A DNA stretch of 9,450 nt, taken from contig JAJZYE010000021.1 of the NCBI GenBank assembly GCA_021806055.1, positions 1 to 9,450 of the forward strand, written 5' to 3'. Source of the DNA: Actinomycetes bacterium (GTDB lineage Bacteria; Actinomycetota; Acidimicrobiia; Acidimicrobiales; RAAP-2). A model generated the notes under the pieces. The model had not been told where the DNA came from, did not search any database, and was given only the letters and a program-made list of their open reading frames with translations. The position numbers were made by a program, and so were the translations under genes. Numbering within the stretch: position 1 is the first letter of the stretch; each line of letters opens with the position of its first letter. Below, piece after piece: positions 1 through 7,312 of the stretch.

Positions 1-31
1 ACACAATGCGGGGGGTGTCGAGACTGGCCAC
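1..31 (-). CDS. nuoF: NADH-quinone oxidoreductase subunit F, first ten codons (partial)
   Basis: Only the start of this gene lies in the window; it continues off the left edge. A GTG overlaps the last base of the nuoE stop (TAGTG) and reads M-A-S-L-D-T-P-R-I-V. An AAGGAG Shine-Dalgarno lies eight bases upstream, inside the end of nuoE, which fixes this start. The identification rests on position: nuoF follows nuoE in nearly all nuo operons. NuoF is the NADH- and FMN-binding 51 kDa subunit of the peripheral arm. The ten visible residues carry no diagnostic motif, so the start is better supported than the name. Confidence 0.6.
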   Translation of the reverse strand, partial: MASLDTPRIV

Positions 32-648
32 TACTGGCTCTCCTTCGCCCGCTCATCGCGCGCGGCGCGCGCGGCCGCGCGCTGGGACGCGACGTCCTCA
101 CGGTCGGCGTGCAGCCCCCCCGCCCGGCGCACGCGGATCAGCGTCCCGTGAGGGGGGACCTCGTGATCGCGTCGACCCGCTCGCAGGTCCTCGACGAGCG
201 CGTCGAAGAGCTCGGGCGTGGTGGTGCGCACGTAGCGGTGGTTGACCTGGACCACGGGTGCTCGATCACAGTCGGCGAGACACTCGGTCTCCTCGAGGGT
301 GAACAGGCCGTCGGGCGACGTGCCCCCGACGGGACAGCCCAGCGTGGCGCTGGCGTGCGCCAACATCTCCTCACCGCCGCGCAGCAAGCACGCAATGTTC
401 GTGCACACGCCCACCACGTAACGGCCCACCGGCTCGAGGTGGAACATGTCGTAGAACGACGCGGTGCCGCGCACGTCGGCCTCCGTCGTCCCCGTCAGCT
501 CGGCCACTTCGGCGATCCCCTCGGGAGTCAGGTAGCCGTCTTGCTCCTGGACCAGGTGCAGCAGCGGCAGCATCGCCGATCGCCGCAGCGGGTAGAGGCC
601 CACGAGCTCCTCGGCGCGCTGTCGCAACTCCGTACGTAGGTGACTCAT
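31..648 (-). CDS. nuoE: NADH-quinone oxidoreductase subunit E (24 kDa, 2Fe-2S)
   Basis: 205 residues. NuoE is the thioredoxin-like 2Fe-2S subunit of the NADH-dehydrogenase module of complex I, on the cytoplasmic peripheral arm; it carries cluster N1a and partners NuoF. All four expected ligands are visible: C82-x4-C87 (CTNIAC) and C123-x3-C127 (CLADC). The N-terminal helical part holds the family-like LTGTTEADVRGTASFYDMF stretch (about 51-69). The C-terminal tail beyond about residue 160 contains VPPHGTLIRV and then an Ala/Arg-rich charged end. The ATG start overlaps the nuoD stop as ATGA, with a GGGAG-like site about ten bases upstream. The same frame stays open upstream to 999, but that part lies inside nuoD and has no family character. 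Confidence 0.96.
   Translation of the reverse strand: MSHLRTELRQRAEELVGLYPLRRSAMLPLLHLVQEQDGYLTPEGIAEVAELTGTTEADVRGTASFYDMFHLEPVGRYVVGVCTNIACLLRGGEEMLAHASATLGCPVGGTSPDGLFTLEETECLADCDRAPVVQVNHRYVRTTTPELFDALVEDLRAGRRDHEVPPHGTLIRVRRAGGLHADREDVASQRAAARAARDERAKESQ
40..45 (-). promoter_or_regulatory. Ribosome binding site for nuoF
   Basis: AAGGAG on the minus strand, inside the K-E codons at the nuoE C-terminus, with an eight-base spacer to the GTG at position 31. It is the strongest Shine-Dalgarno of the nuo genes here, and it supports a start at the overlapping GTG rather than at the next in-frame GTG (positions 4-2). Confidence 0.7.
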
Positions 649-2006
649 CGATCCACTTCTCCCATCACCGGGTCGACCGCCGAGATGACCGTGATGGCGT
701 CCGACATCATTCCGCCGCGCATGAGCAGCGGCACGACTTGCAGGTTCACGAAGCTGGGCGCACGCACGTGCATGCGATACGGCTTGGAGGTGCCATCGGA
801 CACGATGTAGCAGCCCAACTCGCCGCGCGGCGACTCGACCGCGCTGTAGACCTCGCCGACCGGGACCTGAAAGCCCTCGGTGAAGAGCTTGAAGTGGTGG
901 ATCAGCGCCTCCATCGACTCGTTGATGCGCGCGCGCGGCGGCGGGGTGACCTTGGGGTCCTGGCTGCGGTAGTCCCCCGCGGGCATCCGCTCCACGCACT
1001 GGCGCACGATGCGAAGCGACTCACGTATCTCGTTCAGGCGAATGGCGTACCGATCGAAGTTGTCCCCGTAGGTCCCCACGATGACGTCGAAGTCCACCTG
1101 GTCGTAGGCCAGGTAGGGCATCGTGCGACGCAGGTCCCACGGCACCCCGGTCGAGCGCAGCAGCGGCCCCGTCACCCCGAGCGCCAGGGCCTCCTCCGCC
1201 ATCAGCGGCGCCACACCGACGAGTCGATCCCGGAAGATCGGCTGGCCGGTCAGCAACTCGTCGTACTCGTACGTGCGCTCATCGATGGTGTCGCAGATGA
1301 CCGTCACGTCGTCCTGCCAGCCGTCGGGCAGGTCGGCGGCGACGCCGCCGGGGCGCACGTAGTTGAGGTTCATCCGCAGTCCCGCGGTCTTCTCGAAGAA
1401 GGCGAGGATCAACTCACGCTCGCGGAACCCGTAGATCATCATCGACGTCGACCCCAGGTCCATCCCGTTGGTGGCCATCCACACCAAGTGCGACGCCACC
1501 CGGTTGAGCTCGCTCATCATCATGCGAATCCAGGTCGCACGCGCGGGGATCTCGATGCCCAGCAGCTTCTCCACGGCCAACGAGTAGTTGAGCTCGTTGA
1601 TGACCGGGCTGAGGTAGTCCATGCGCGTGACGTTGGTGGCACCCTGGATGTAGCTGAGCTCCTCGCCCGTCTTCTCCATCCCCGTGTGCAGGTAGCCGAT
1701 GATGGGCTTGGAGCGCAGCACGAACTCGCCGTCCAGTTCGAGCATGATGCGCAGCACCCCGTGGGTCGACGGGTGCTGCGGTCCCATGTTGATGATCATC
1801 GTCTCGTCGTCGCGACGCTCGTAGTCGACCGCGTTGGGATCCAGGACGCGCCCGTCGAGGCGCAGCACGGCCCCAACCTCGCGGCCCAGTTCACTGGGTG
1901 GCGTCGCGGCGCGGCGCTGCATCTCCTGAGCGCCCTCGGCGGTCTCGGCCGCCAGGGGCTCGATCCGCTCGGTGGTGCGTACGGTCAGGTGTGTCAGGTC
2001 ACTCAT
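645..2006 (-). CDS. nuoD: NADH-quinone oxidoreductase subunit D (49 kDa)
   Basis: 453 residues. NuoD is the 49 kDa subunit of the connecting module; with NuoB it forms the quinone-reduction chamber near cluster N2. GPQHPSTHGVLR lies at 75-86 and the fold runs on to the C-terminal DPVMGEVDR. By motif alignment from memory with Thermus Nqo4, the quinone-site residues are kept: H82 (second His of GPQHPSTHG), Y131 (in RMDY) and D183 (in GMDLG). An N-terminal extension of about 65 residues precedes the conserved core; such extensions are also seen in actinobacterial NuoD. The gene is separate from nuoC, unlike the fused NuoCD of enterobacteria. The ATG overlaps the nuoC stop and the stop overlaps the nuoE start, both as ATGA, implying translational coupling. 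Confidence 0.97.
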   Translation of the reverse strand: MSDLTHLTVRTTERIEPLAAETAEGAQEMQRRAATPPSELGREVGAVLRLDGRVLDPNAVDYERRDDETMIINMGPQHPSTHGVLRIMLELDGEFVLRSKPIIGYLHTGMEKTGEELSYIQGATNVTRMDYLSPVINELNYSLAVEKLLGIEIPARATWIRMMMSELNRVASHLVWMATNGMDLGSTSMMIYGFRERELILAFFEKTAGLRMNLNYVRPGGVAADLPDGWQDDVTVICDTIDERTYEYDELLTGQPIFRDRLVGVAPLMAEEALALGVTGPLLRSTGVPWDLRRTMPYLAYDQVDFDVIVGTYGDNFDRYAIRLNEIRESLRIVRQCVERMPAGDYRSQDPKVTPPPRARINESMEALIHHFKLFTEGFQVPVGEVYSAVESPRGELGCYIVSDGTSKPYRMHVRAPSFVNLQVVPLLMRGGMMSDAITVISAVDPVMGEVDR

Positions 2007-2497
2007 CGCGGCCCCGGCGCTTCCTTGAACTGCACCGGCACACGCCCCACTGCGTAGTCCTTGCGCAACGGGTGACCCTCCCAGTCCTCGGGCATCAAGA
2101 TGCGCGTGAGATCGGGGTGACCCCGAAAGATCACGCCGAACATGTCGAACGCCTCACGCTCCATCGCCTCCACCCCCGGGTACAGGCCGAACAACGAGTC
2201 GACCACGGGGTCCTCATTGCCCGCCTGGACGCGCACGCGCACGCGCTGGCGCTTCGAGAGGCTGAGCAGGTTCACCACGACCTCGAAGCGGGTTGGTGTC
2301 ACCCCCTCGGGCAGCGGACGATCCATGTGAGCCAGGTAGTCCACCGCACAGAGGTCGGCGCACATCTCGAAACCGTCATCGCGCCACGCCGCCACCAGCG
2401 CCAGGTACTGCGCGGGGTCGACGAAGCAGCCGATGTGGGCGTCGAGCGCGTCGGCGACGACGACGCCGTCGGGCGCCGAGGAGGGTAGGTCGATCAT
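2003..2497 (-). CDS. nuoC: NADH-quinone oxidoreductase subunit C (30 kDa)
   Basis: 164 residues. NuoC is the 30 kDa subunit of the complex I peripheral arm; it holds no redox centre and packs against NuoD and NuoB. The family signature spans residues 113-148, with [12 protein letters not shown], then [11 protein letters not shown], then GHPLRKDY. The ATG was chosen because it overlaps the nuoB stop as ATGA and has GGGGA seven bases upstream. The same frame is open upstream to 3178, but that part is the shadow of nuoB and resembles nothing. The length is somewhat short for the family, the protein ending about 16 residues after the signature; this is normal for free-standing NuoC without a C-terminal extension. 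Confidence 0.96.
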   Translation of the reverse strand: MIDLPSSAPDGVVVADALDAHIGCFVDPAQYLALVAAWRDDGFEMCADLCAVDYLAHMDRPLPEGVTPTRFEVVVNLLSLSKRQRVRVRVQAGNEDPVVDSLFGLYPGVEAMEREAFDMFGVIFRGHPDLTRILMPEDWEGHPLRKDYAVGRVPVQFKEAPGPR

Positions 2498-3057
2498 CGA
2501 GGCGTCCCCAGCCGTACCGCGACCGGTACGTTCGGAGTCCACGGGCTCGCCTCGAGGGGGCTCGGGGGGGCCGGCGCCACGGCGCGGCGCTTGAGGATCT
2601 CGCCGGTGCGGATCTCCTCGTGCAGCGTGAGGATCGCGTGCATCAACGTCTCGGGGCTCGGGGGGCACCCGGGCGCGTAGACGTCCACCGGCACGACCTG
2701 ATCGACGCCCTGCACGATGGCGTAGTTGTTGAAGAGTCCACCAGTCGAGGCACACACCCCCATCGACAGCACCCACTTGGGCTCCATCATCTGGTCGTAG
2801 ACCTGTCGCAGGACCGGCGCCATCTTCTGCGAGACGCGACCGGCCACGATCATCAGGTCCGACTGGCGCGGCGAGTTGCGAAAGACCTCCATACCGAAGC
2901 GCGCCAGGTCGTAGTCGGCGGCGCCCGCGGCCATCATCTCGATGGCGCAACAGGCCAGACCGAACGACGCGGGCCACACCGACGCACGCCGCGCCCAGCG
3001 CACCACGTCCTCGAGGCGACCAGTGAGAAAATTGTGCTGCAGGTCCTCCAGTGCCAC
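2494..3057 (-). CDS. nuoB: NADH-quinone oxidoreductase subunit B (20 kDa, cluster N2)
   Basis: 187 residues from the GTG start. NuoB carries 4Fe-4S cluster N2, the last electron donor to quinone. All four ligand cysteines are present: the adjacent pair C36-C37 ([11 protein letters not shown]), C102 (GVCAST) and C131 (APGCPPSPE). The GTG at 3057 was chosen over the ATG at 3162. The longer version would overlap nuoA by about 100 bases and adds an Arg-rich stretch with no family character, while the GTG lies two bases after the nuoA stop with GGGAAGG ten bases upstream. From there it reads M-A-L-E-D-L, close to usual NuoB N-termini. The last 30 residues form a Pro/Ala-rich tail of no evident function. 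The stop overlaps nuoC. Confidence 0.96.
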   Translation of the reverse strand: MALEDLQHNFLTGRLEDVVRWARRASVWPASFGLACCAIEMMAAGAADYDLARFGMEVFRNSPRQSDLMIVAGRVSQKMAPVLRQVYDQMMEPKWVLSMGVCASTGGLFNNYAIVQGVDQVVPVDVYAPGCPPSPETLMHAILTLHEEIRTGEILKRRAVAPAPPSPLEASPWTPNVPVAVRLGTPR

Positions 3058-3059
3058 CG

Positions 3060-3518
3060 CTACGCCGCCTTCCCGGCGTCGCCGTCGACGCCGATGCGCA
3101 CGATGGTCGACGAACTCGTGCGCGCGGGCAGGCCCGAGGTGAGGTGCTTGACGGGTCCCCACGAGAGGGCACCCTCACTGACCAGGAATAACAGTGCCGC
3201 GAAGACCGTGACGGAAAAGGCCAGGATCTCGATGAGCCCGAAGGTGCCCAACTGGCGGAAGACCACCGCGAACGGGTACATGAAGACCACCTCGATGTCG
3301 AAGATCACGAAGATCATGGCCACCAGATAGAAGCGCACCGGGAAGCGCAACGGCGGCTCGTAGTCGGGGACAATGCCGCACTCGTAGGGAGCCAGCTTCG
3401 CATCGGTCGGGCGCTTGTGCGGCGCCAACAACGACGACGCGACAAACGACCCTGAAGCGAACAGCACTCCGAGAATGAGCAGCCCCAGTATTGGTAGGTA
3501 CTGGTCCACGTCCATCAT
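3060..3518 (-). CDS. nuoA: NADH-quinone oxidoreductase subunit A (membrane)
   Basis: 152 residues. NuoA is a small membrane subunit at the junction of the membrane and peripheral arms. Three hydrophobic segments are visible at about 7-29, 63-86 and 92-114. The conserved cytoplasmic loop has YECG (45-48), and the second helix has [18 protein letters not shown] with D74 and E76, the acidic pair conserved in the family. A soluble tail of about 30 residues follows. The start is one of two tandem ATGs (3518 or 3515); the upstream TGGTAG is a weak Shine-Dalgarno that would suit the second ATG. The frame stays open upstream to 3827, but that part crosses the divergent promoter and the opposite-strand gene. 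This is the first gene of the nuo operon. Confidence 0.95.
   Translation of the reverse strand: MMDVDQYLPILGLLILGVLFASGSFVASSLLAPHKRPTDAKLAPYECGIVPDYEPPLRFPVRFYLVAMIFVIFDIEVVFMYPFAVVFRQLGTFGLIEILAFSVTVFAALLFLVSEGALSWGPVKHLTSGLPARTSSSTIVRIGVDGDAGKAA
3068..3074 (-). promoter_or_regulatory. Probable ribosome binding site for nuoB
   Basis: GGGAAGG on the minus strand, inside the last codons of nuoA, ten bases upstream of the GTG at 3057. It supports the shorter NuoB start. The spacer is slightly long, so the call is moderate. Confidence 0.5.
3485..3504. repeat. Small inverted repeat just inside nuoA
   Basis: CCAGTA (3485-3490) and TACTGG (3499-3504) form a six-base perfect stem with an eight-base loop. 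In nuoA mRNA it falls about 15-34 bases after the start codon, where a hairpin could affect initiation. A stem this short can arise by chance in coding sequence. Confidence 0.25.
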
Positions 3519-3540
3519 TTCTACCAGACGTGGCGGGGTC

Positions 3541-3558
3541 GCTCGTCGCGAAGCGAGC
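3541..3558. repeat. GCTCG/CGAGC inverted repeat
   Basis: GCTCG (3541-3545) pairs with CGAGC (3554-3558) around an eight-base loop. A shifted alternative pairs TCGCT (3539-3543) with AGCGA (3552-3556). It would lie in the nuoA 5' leader, or upstream of the -10 of the divergent gene. There is no T-run, so it is not a terminator. Confidence 0.3.
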
Positions 3559-3560
3559 AG

Positions 3561-3572
3561 GGTCCTAGGACC
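3561..3572. promoter_or_regulatory. Perfect 12-base palindrome, candidate operator
   Basis: GGTCCTAGGACC reads the same on both strands. It ends one base before the TAGTCT box and would cover about -24 to -13 of the reductase transcript if that is leaderless. It also sits upstream of nuoA, so one bound dimer could affect both genes. The core contains CTAG, and a second CTAG follows at once in CCTAGT. No regulator is encoded in the window, so the operator role is inferred from symmetry and position only. Confidence 0.4.
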
Positions 3573-3578
3573 TAGTCT
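3573..3578 (+). promoter_or_regulatory. -10-like box for a leaderless reductase transcript
   Basis: TAGTCT fits the actinobacterial TANNNT -10 pattern. It lies six bases before the GTG at 3585, which would place the transcription start at the first base of the start codon (box at -12 to -7). No Shine-Dalgarno precedes this GTG, which also points to leaderless translation. No good -35 is seen around 3549-3554. Confidence 0.5.
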
Positions 3579-3584
3579 GGCGGG

Positions 3585-4937
3585 GTGCCACGACTCCACG
3601 ACTTGCCCACGCCATCGCGCTACGACGTCGTGATCGTCGGCGGTGGACCCAGCGGCTCCTCGTGTGCGTACTGGCTGGCCCGCGCCGGCTGGAACGTCTG
3701 CGTGATCGAGAAGAAGACCTTCCCGCGCGTCAAAACCTGCGGCGACGGGCTCACGCCGCGCTCCGTGCGCCAGCTCCACGACATGGGCCTCGCCGAAGAG
3801 CTCGCCGCTCACGGACACCGCTACCACGGGCTGCGCTCAGTGGGCTTCGGTGCGACCCTGGAGCTGAACTGGCCCGAACATCCCGTCTTCCCCAACTACG
3901 GCTACACGATCACCCGCTACAACCTCGATGCACGGGTGGCCGATCGGGCGAGTGAGGCGGGTGCGACGATCGTCACCGGCGCGGAAGCCGTCTCACTCCT
4001 GGACGCCGTGCCCTCGACGGACGCGCTGGCGAGCGCCGCCGGCGTCGTGGCGCGCGACGTCGCCGACGGCGCGGTGCGCGAGATCCGTGGACGCTACGTC
4101 GTCACGGCGGAGGGCCAGAACGCGCGCCTGGGCCGTGAGCTCGGCGTGACCCGTGACCGCTCGCTCCCCCTCGGAATGGCCCTGCGCGGCTACTACTCCA
4201 GTGAGCGCCACGACGAACCCTGGATCGAGTCGCACCTGGACATCCGCGATCCGCACGGCGACGTCGTGCCCGGCTACGGCTGGATCTTCCCGCTGGGCGA
4301 CGGGCGCGTCAACGTGGGCGTGGGCCTGCTGTCCACGGGCGGCGCGTGGAAGGGCGTCAACACCACCAAACTCCAGGAGTACTTCGTCGCCCAGGTCGGC
4401 GACGCGTGGGGGCTCAATGAGACGACCAGCCTCGGCGCCCCCACCGGGGGGCGCCTGCCCATGGGGCTGGCGTTAGGGCCGCGCGTGGGCGCCAACACGC
4501 TGGCCATCGGCGACGCGGCGGGAGCCATCAACCCCTTCAACGGCGAGGGCATCGCCTACGGCTACGAGACGGGCCGCCTCGCCGCGGCCGTCCTCGGTGA
4601 GGCGCTGGCGACGCACAACCCGGCGGCCCTCGCGAGCTACGACGACCTGCTCGAGCGGGCGTACGGCGAGTACTACCGCGTCGCCCAAGCGTTCGTGCGC
4701 CTGATCTCCCAGCCCGCGATTCTCACCGCGTGCGTCAGCGTCGGACTACGTATCGAGCCGATCATGCGCGGGCTCCTGGCCATCATGGCCAACCTGATGA
4801 ACCACGACGAGCCCGGCACCACCGAGGCCACCTACCGCGCGCTGGCGCGCCTCACCGAGGTCATCCCCGAGAGCGTGATCGACCGGGTGCTCGGCGACTC
4901 GATGCGCGTGCGACCGGTCGCTGCCCTGCACCGGTGA
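3585..4937 (+). CDS. Geranylgeranyl reductase family FAD-dependent oxidoreductase, probable menaquinone tail reductase
   Basis: 450 residues. The FAD-binding Rossmann start is YDVVIVGGGPSG (13-24), with IEKK at 41-44 closing the dinucleotide fold. The geranylgeranyl-reductase signature CGDGLTPR lies at 52-59, YGWIFPLGDGRVNVGVG at 231-247, and the second flavin motif GDAAGAINPFNGEGI at 309-323. The family hydrogenates double bonds of isoprenoid chains (chlorophyll, archaeal lipids, menaquinone). In actinobacteria a member (MenJ of mycobacteria) saturates one isoprene unit of menaquinone, and relatives sit beside nuo genes. With nuoA divergent and no chlorophyll genes, a menaquinone role is the best inference. 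The start is GTG with no Shine-Dalgarno; the Rossmann motif begins 12 residues later. It converges on the gene at 4956, with 18 bases between. Confidence 0.9.
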   Translation: MPRLHDLPTPSRYDVVIVGGGPSGSSCAYWLARAGWNVCVIEKKTFPRVKTCGDGLTPRSVRQLHDMGLAEELAAHGHRYHGLRSVGFGATLELNWPEHPVFPNYGYTITRYNLDARVADRASEAGATIVTGAEAVSLLDAVPSTDALASAAGVVARDVADGAVREIRGRYVVTAEGQNARLGRELGVTRDRSLPLGMALRGYYSSERHDEPWIESHLDIRDPHGDVVPGYGWIFPLGDGRVNVGVGLLSTGGAWKGVNTTKLQEYFVAQVGDAWGLNETTSLGAPTGGRLPMGLALGPRVGANTLAIGDAAGAINPFNGEGIAYGYETGRLAAAVLGEALATHNPAALASYDDLLERAYGEYYRVAQAFVRLISQPAILTACVSVGLRIEPIMRGLLAIMANLMNHDEPGTTEATYRALARLTEVIPESVIDRVLGDSMRVRPVAALHR

Positions 4938-4955
4938 ACGGCGGCGGCGTGGACG

Positions 4956-6044
4956 TCAGAGCGCCGCGGAGCTCGACGAGCTGATTCGCGCCTTCAAGGT
5001 GTCGACCAGGGTGTCCAGCAGGGGCTGGCTCTGGGGCCACCGACCCACCAGGGCGGCCAGGGTGAGCTCGTAGTGGCCGCCCGCGACGACCACCACCACC
5101 AGGTGCAGACGCCTGGTCAGCGTCGGCAGCTCAACGCTCGCTACCCCTCCGCGGGCCCACCCGTGGAGCAGAGTGGTGGGTTGCCAGTCCCGCGCGCCGC
5201 TCACCTGGGTGTTCACCCCCGTGAGCTCGCTCAGCACGATCGAGGCCTGGGACGCGGCGAAGCACGCCCCGAACCCGGGCCGTGACATCTCGGCGACGTC
5301 ACGACGCACCATCGTGGTGGTGGCGTAGTACTGCGCGGTGCTCGCCACCTGGGCACCGCCATAGTTCGACGAGGAGAAGAAGGGCGACGTCGCCTGGTAG
5401 TCGGGCAGCTGGCCGGCGGCACCGTAGACGCGATCGGTAGCCGCGCTGACACCCAGGCACCGCTGGAACTGCGCGGTGATGGTCGACCACACCGAGTGGG
5501 GGGGCGCAGCCGTCGTGGTCGTGCTGACGCGTTCGCTCCCGGCGGGGAACAGGAATCCCAGGATCGAGGTGGGGGCGGTGGTCCAGCCCGCCGGTAGGTC
5601 CGCCAGGCGCAGGTCGGCGCGCTGGGCCGCGCGCAGTTCGTCGACACCGCTCGAGGCACCGGTGAAGAACGCCGCCACCCCACCGGCGACCGACGCCAGG
5701 AGGACCACCGACGCGACCGCCGCGACGCCCGCGCGGCGGCGACGGCGCCCGACGGTGCCGCCGTGCGCCAGCACCAACGCACGCAGCTCCTCGAAGTCGT
5801 CGAGATCGCGGCGGCGCCACTGGTAGCGCGTCCCTCCAATCGTCGCCGAGAGCAGCATCGCTCGCCCCCGGCGCACCAGCTCGATCTGGCTGACCTCCTC
5901 CCAGGGCGTCTGCCACGCCACCGGAAAGACGCCGGCCAACTGGGTCAGTCCCTGGTCGTCGGCGAGGAGGGTGACCGGCGCGGTGGGGCCGTGCGCGACG
6001 AAGCTCGGCCGCACCGACCACCCTTCGCTGCGCAGAGCGCTCAC
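4956..6044 (-). CDS. Unrecognised single-pass membrane protein, last visible gene of the heme operon
   Basis: 362 residues; I do not recognise the family. Residues 1-97 look like a small beta-rich, PH-like domain with PWEEVSQIELV at 47-57 and a closing helix at about 81-94. An arginine run (100-104) precedes one hydrophobic segment (about 105-127), so by the positive-inside rule the N-terminus is cytoplasmic and the rest extracytoplasmic. The outer part starts with a LADLPAGW motif (147-154) like that of many secreted actinobacterial proteins, then a Ser/Thr-rich linker (about 170-180), and has only two cysteines (C196, C261) that could form a disulfide. It ends in a serine run. The GTG start overlaps the hemL stop as GTGA and there is no separate Shine-Dalgarno, so translation is probably coupled to hemL. 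Function unknown; a sensor or envelope role is only a guess. Confidence 0.85.
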   Translation of the reverse strand: MSALRSEGWSVRPSFVAHGPTAPVTLLADDQGLTQLAGVFPVAWQTPWEEVSQIELVRRGRAMLLSATIGGTRYQWRRRDLDDFEELRALVLAHGGTVGRRRRRAGVAAVASVVLLASVAGGVAAFFTGASSGVDELRAAQRADLRLADLPAGWTTAPTSILGFLFPAGSERVSTTTTAAPPHSVWSTITAQFQRCLGVSAATDRVYGAAGQLPDYQATSPFFSSSNYGGAQVASTAQYYATTTMVRRDVAEMSRPGFGACFAASQASIVLSELTGVNTQVSGARDWQPTTLLHGWARGGVASVELPTLTRRLHLVVVVVAGGHYELTLAALVGRWPQSQPLLDTLVDTLKARISSSSSAAL

Positions 6045-7312
6045 GGGTGGCGGATCGCGGTGGCGGCCGAGGCCGCGGCCGCCACTACCCGGGCGAGGTC
6101 CTCGTCCGTGTGCGCCATCGAGACGAACAGGATCTCGTAGGCGCCCGGCGCCAGGGCCACGCCGCGGCGCAGCATCGCGTGAAAGAACTCCCGGTACAGC
6201 CCGTTCTGCGCCACCGCGCGCGAGCTCGCGTAGTCGACGGGGTCGTCGAAGGGCTCACGTGCGAGGTAGAGCCCGGTGAGCGGACCCACCACCGGAGTGC
6301 GCGCGACGAGTCCGCCACCCTCAATCGCCTCGCGCAGGTCACGCGCGAAGCGGGCGACTCGCGCGGCCAGTTCCTGATACATCGCCGGCGTGACGCGCGC
6401 GAGGACCGCCAGGCCGGCGGCCGTGGCCAACGGGTTCCCCGACAGGGTTCCCGCCTGGTAGACCGGCCCCACCGGTGCCAGGCACGCCAGAAGGTCGCGC
6501 CGACCTCCGAAGGCTCCGATGGGCAAGCCCCCGCCGATCACCTTGCCGAAGCACCACAGGTCGGGCGTGACCCCCATCGACGCCGAGGCGCCGGCGAACG
6601 CGAGGCGAAATCCCGTGATCACCTCGTCAAAGATCAGCAGCGCCCCCACCCGGTCGCACTCCGCGCGCAAGCCCTCGAGGAAGCCGGGCTGGGGTGCCAC
6701 CAGGTTCATGTTGGCGGCGACCGGCTCGACCAGGACCGCGGCCACGGTCTCATCGAGTGTCGGTACCACGTTGTAGGGCGCCACGACGGTATCGGCCACC
6801 GCGCCCGCGGTGACGCCCGCGGAACCGGGCAGCCCCAACTGGGCGACGCCGCTGCCCCCCGCCACCAGCAGGGCGTCGGAGTGCCCGTGGTAGCACCCCT
6901 CGAACTTGACCACACGATCGCGTCCGGTCACCCCGCGCGCCACTCGAACGGCACTCATGGTGGCCTCGGTGCCCGAGGACACGAAGCGAACCTGCTCCAG
7001 ACCCGGCACGCGAGCGGTCATGGCCTCGGCCAACATCACCTCACCGGGGGTGGGTGCGCCGAAGGTCGTGCCCCGGCCAGCCGCCTCACGCACCGCCGCC
7101 ACCACCGCGGGGTGGGCGTGACCCAGCAACGAGGCGCCGTAGGACTGGACGAGGTCGACGTACCGCGTTCCCTCGACATCGGTGACGTAGGCCCCTTCCC
7201 CGCTCACGACCGTGTAGGGCACACCCCCCACGCTCGCGAAGGACCGCACCGGAGAATCGACGCCCCCGGGGATCACCGCTAGGGCGCGCTCAAACCAGCT
7301 CTGATTGGTCAC
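6041..7312 (-). CDS. hemL: Glutamate-1-semialdehyde 2,1-aminomutase
   Basis: 423 residues, the usual length for this PLP enzyme, which converts glutamate-1-semialdehyde to 5-aminolevulinate in the C5 route of heme synthesis (cytoplasm). Visible motifs are IPGGVDSPVRSF near the N-terminus, SSGTEATMSAVRVAR (112-126), the YHGHSD loop (141-146), FDEVITGFR (228-236) and CFGKVIGGGLPIGAFGG with the PLP lysine K257. The start is a GTG that overlaps the hemB stop as GTGA and has GGAGG ten bases upstream. The frame extends further upstream to 7423, but only inside hemB. The gene implies that a glutamyl-tRNA reductase (hemA), its source of substrate, lies outside the window. Its stop overlaps the start of the next, unknown gene. 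Confidence 0.97.
   Translation of the reverse strand: MTNQSWFERALAVIPGGVDSPVRSFASVGGVPYTVVSGEGAYVTDVEGTRYVDLVQSYGASLLGHAHPAVVAAVREAAGRGTTFGAPTPGEVMLAEAMTARVPGLEQVRFVSSGTEATMSAVRVARGVTGRDRVVKFEGCYHGHSDALLVAGGSGVAQLGLPGSAGVTAGAVADTVVAPYNVVPTLDETVAAVLVEPVAANMNLVAPQPGFLEGLRAECDRVGALLIFDEVITGFRLAFAGASASMGVTPDLWCFGKVIGGGLPIGAFGGRRDLLACLAPVGPVYQAGTLSGNPLATAAGLAVLARVTPAMYQELAARVARFARDLREAIEGGGLVARTPVVGPLTGLYLAREPFDDPVDYASSRAVAQNGLYREFFHAMLRRGVALAPGAYEILFVSMAHTDEDLARVVAAAASAATAIRHP

Larger units (their letters stand above)
3519..3584. promoter_or_regulatory. Divergent promoter region between nuoA and the reductase gene
   Basis: A 66-base gap separates two divergent genes and must hold, or lie close to, the promoters of both unless nuoA transcription starts inside the reductase gene. 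It contains a 12-base palindrome, a GCTCG/CGAGC inverted repeat, and a -10-like box for the plus-strand gene. A TGGCGGGGT nonamer occurs twice (3531-3539 and 3578-3586). No convincing -10 or -35 for nuoA is visible on the minus strand. Confidence 0.6.

Noticed and set aside
738..2057. A 439-residue open frame on the plus strand opposite nuoD
   Set aside because: It is an antisense shadow in GC-rich DNA: the translation is His/Arg/Val-rich with no recognisable motif, while the minus strand encodes an unmistakable NuoD.
2293..3330. A 345-residue open frame on the plus strand opposite nuoC, nuoB and nuoA
   Set aside because: It spans three well-supported genes on the other strand and has an Arg-rich composition with no domain character.
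3519..3827. Upstream extension of the nuoA frame across the divergent gap
   Set aside because: The extra residues are the complement of the promoter region and of the reductase 5' end; NuoA family similarity begins at the tandem ATGs.
4938..4982. Possible bidirectional terminator between the converging reductase and the unknown gene
   Set aside because: The gap is only 18 bases. The nearest hairpin (AGCTC/GAGCT, 4970-4982) has a five-base stem, lies inside coding sequence and has no T-run.
5231..6021. Alternative minus-strand frames of 202 and 240 residues inside the unknown membrane protein gene
   Set aside because: Their translations are Arg/Pro/Ser-rich and lack structure, whereas the 362-residue frame has a clear membrane segment, positive-inside flank and a start coupled to hemL.
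6047..7282. A 411-residue open frame on the plus strand opposite hemL
   Set aside because: Low-complexity His/Arg/Gly-rich translation mirroring hemL; the hemL frame carries all the family motifs.
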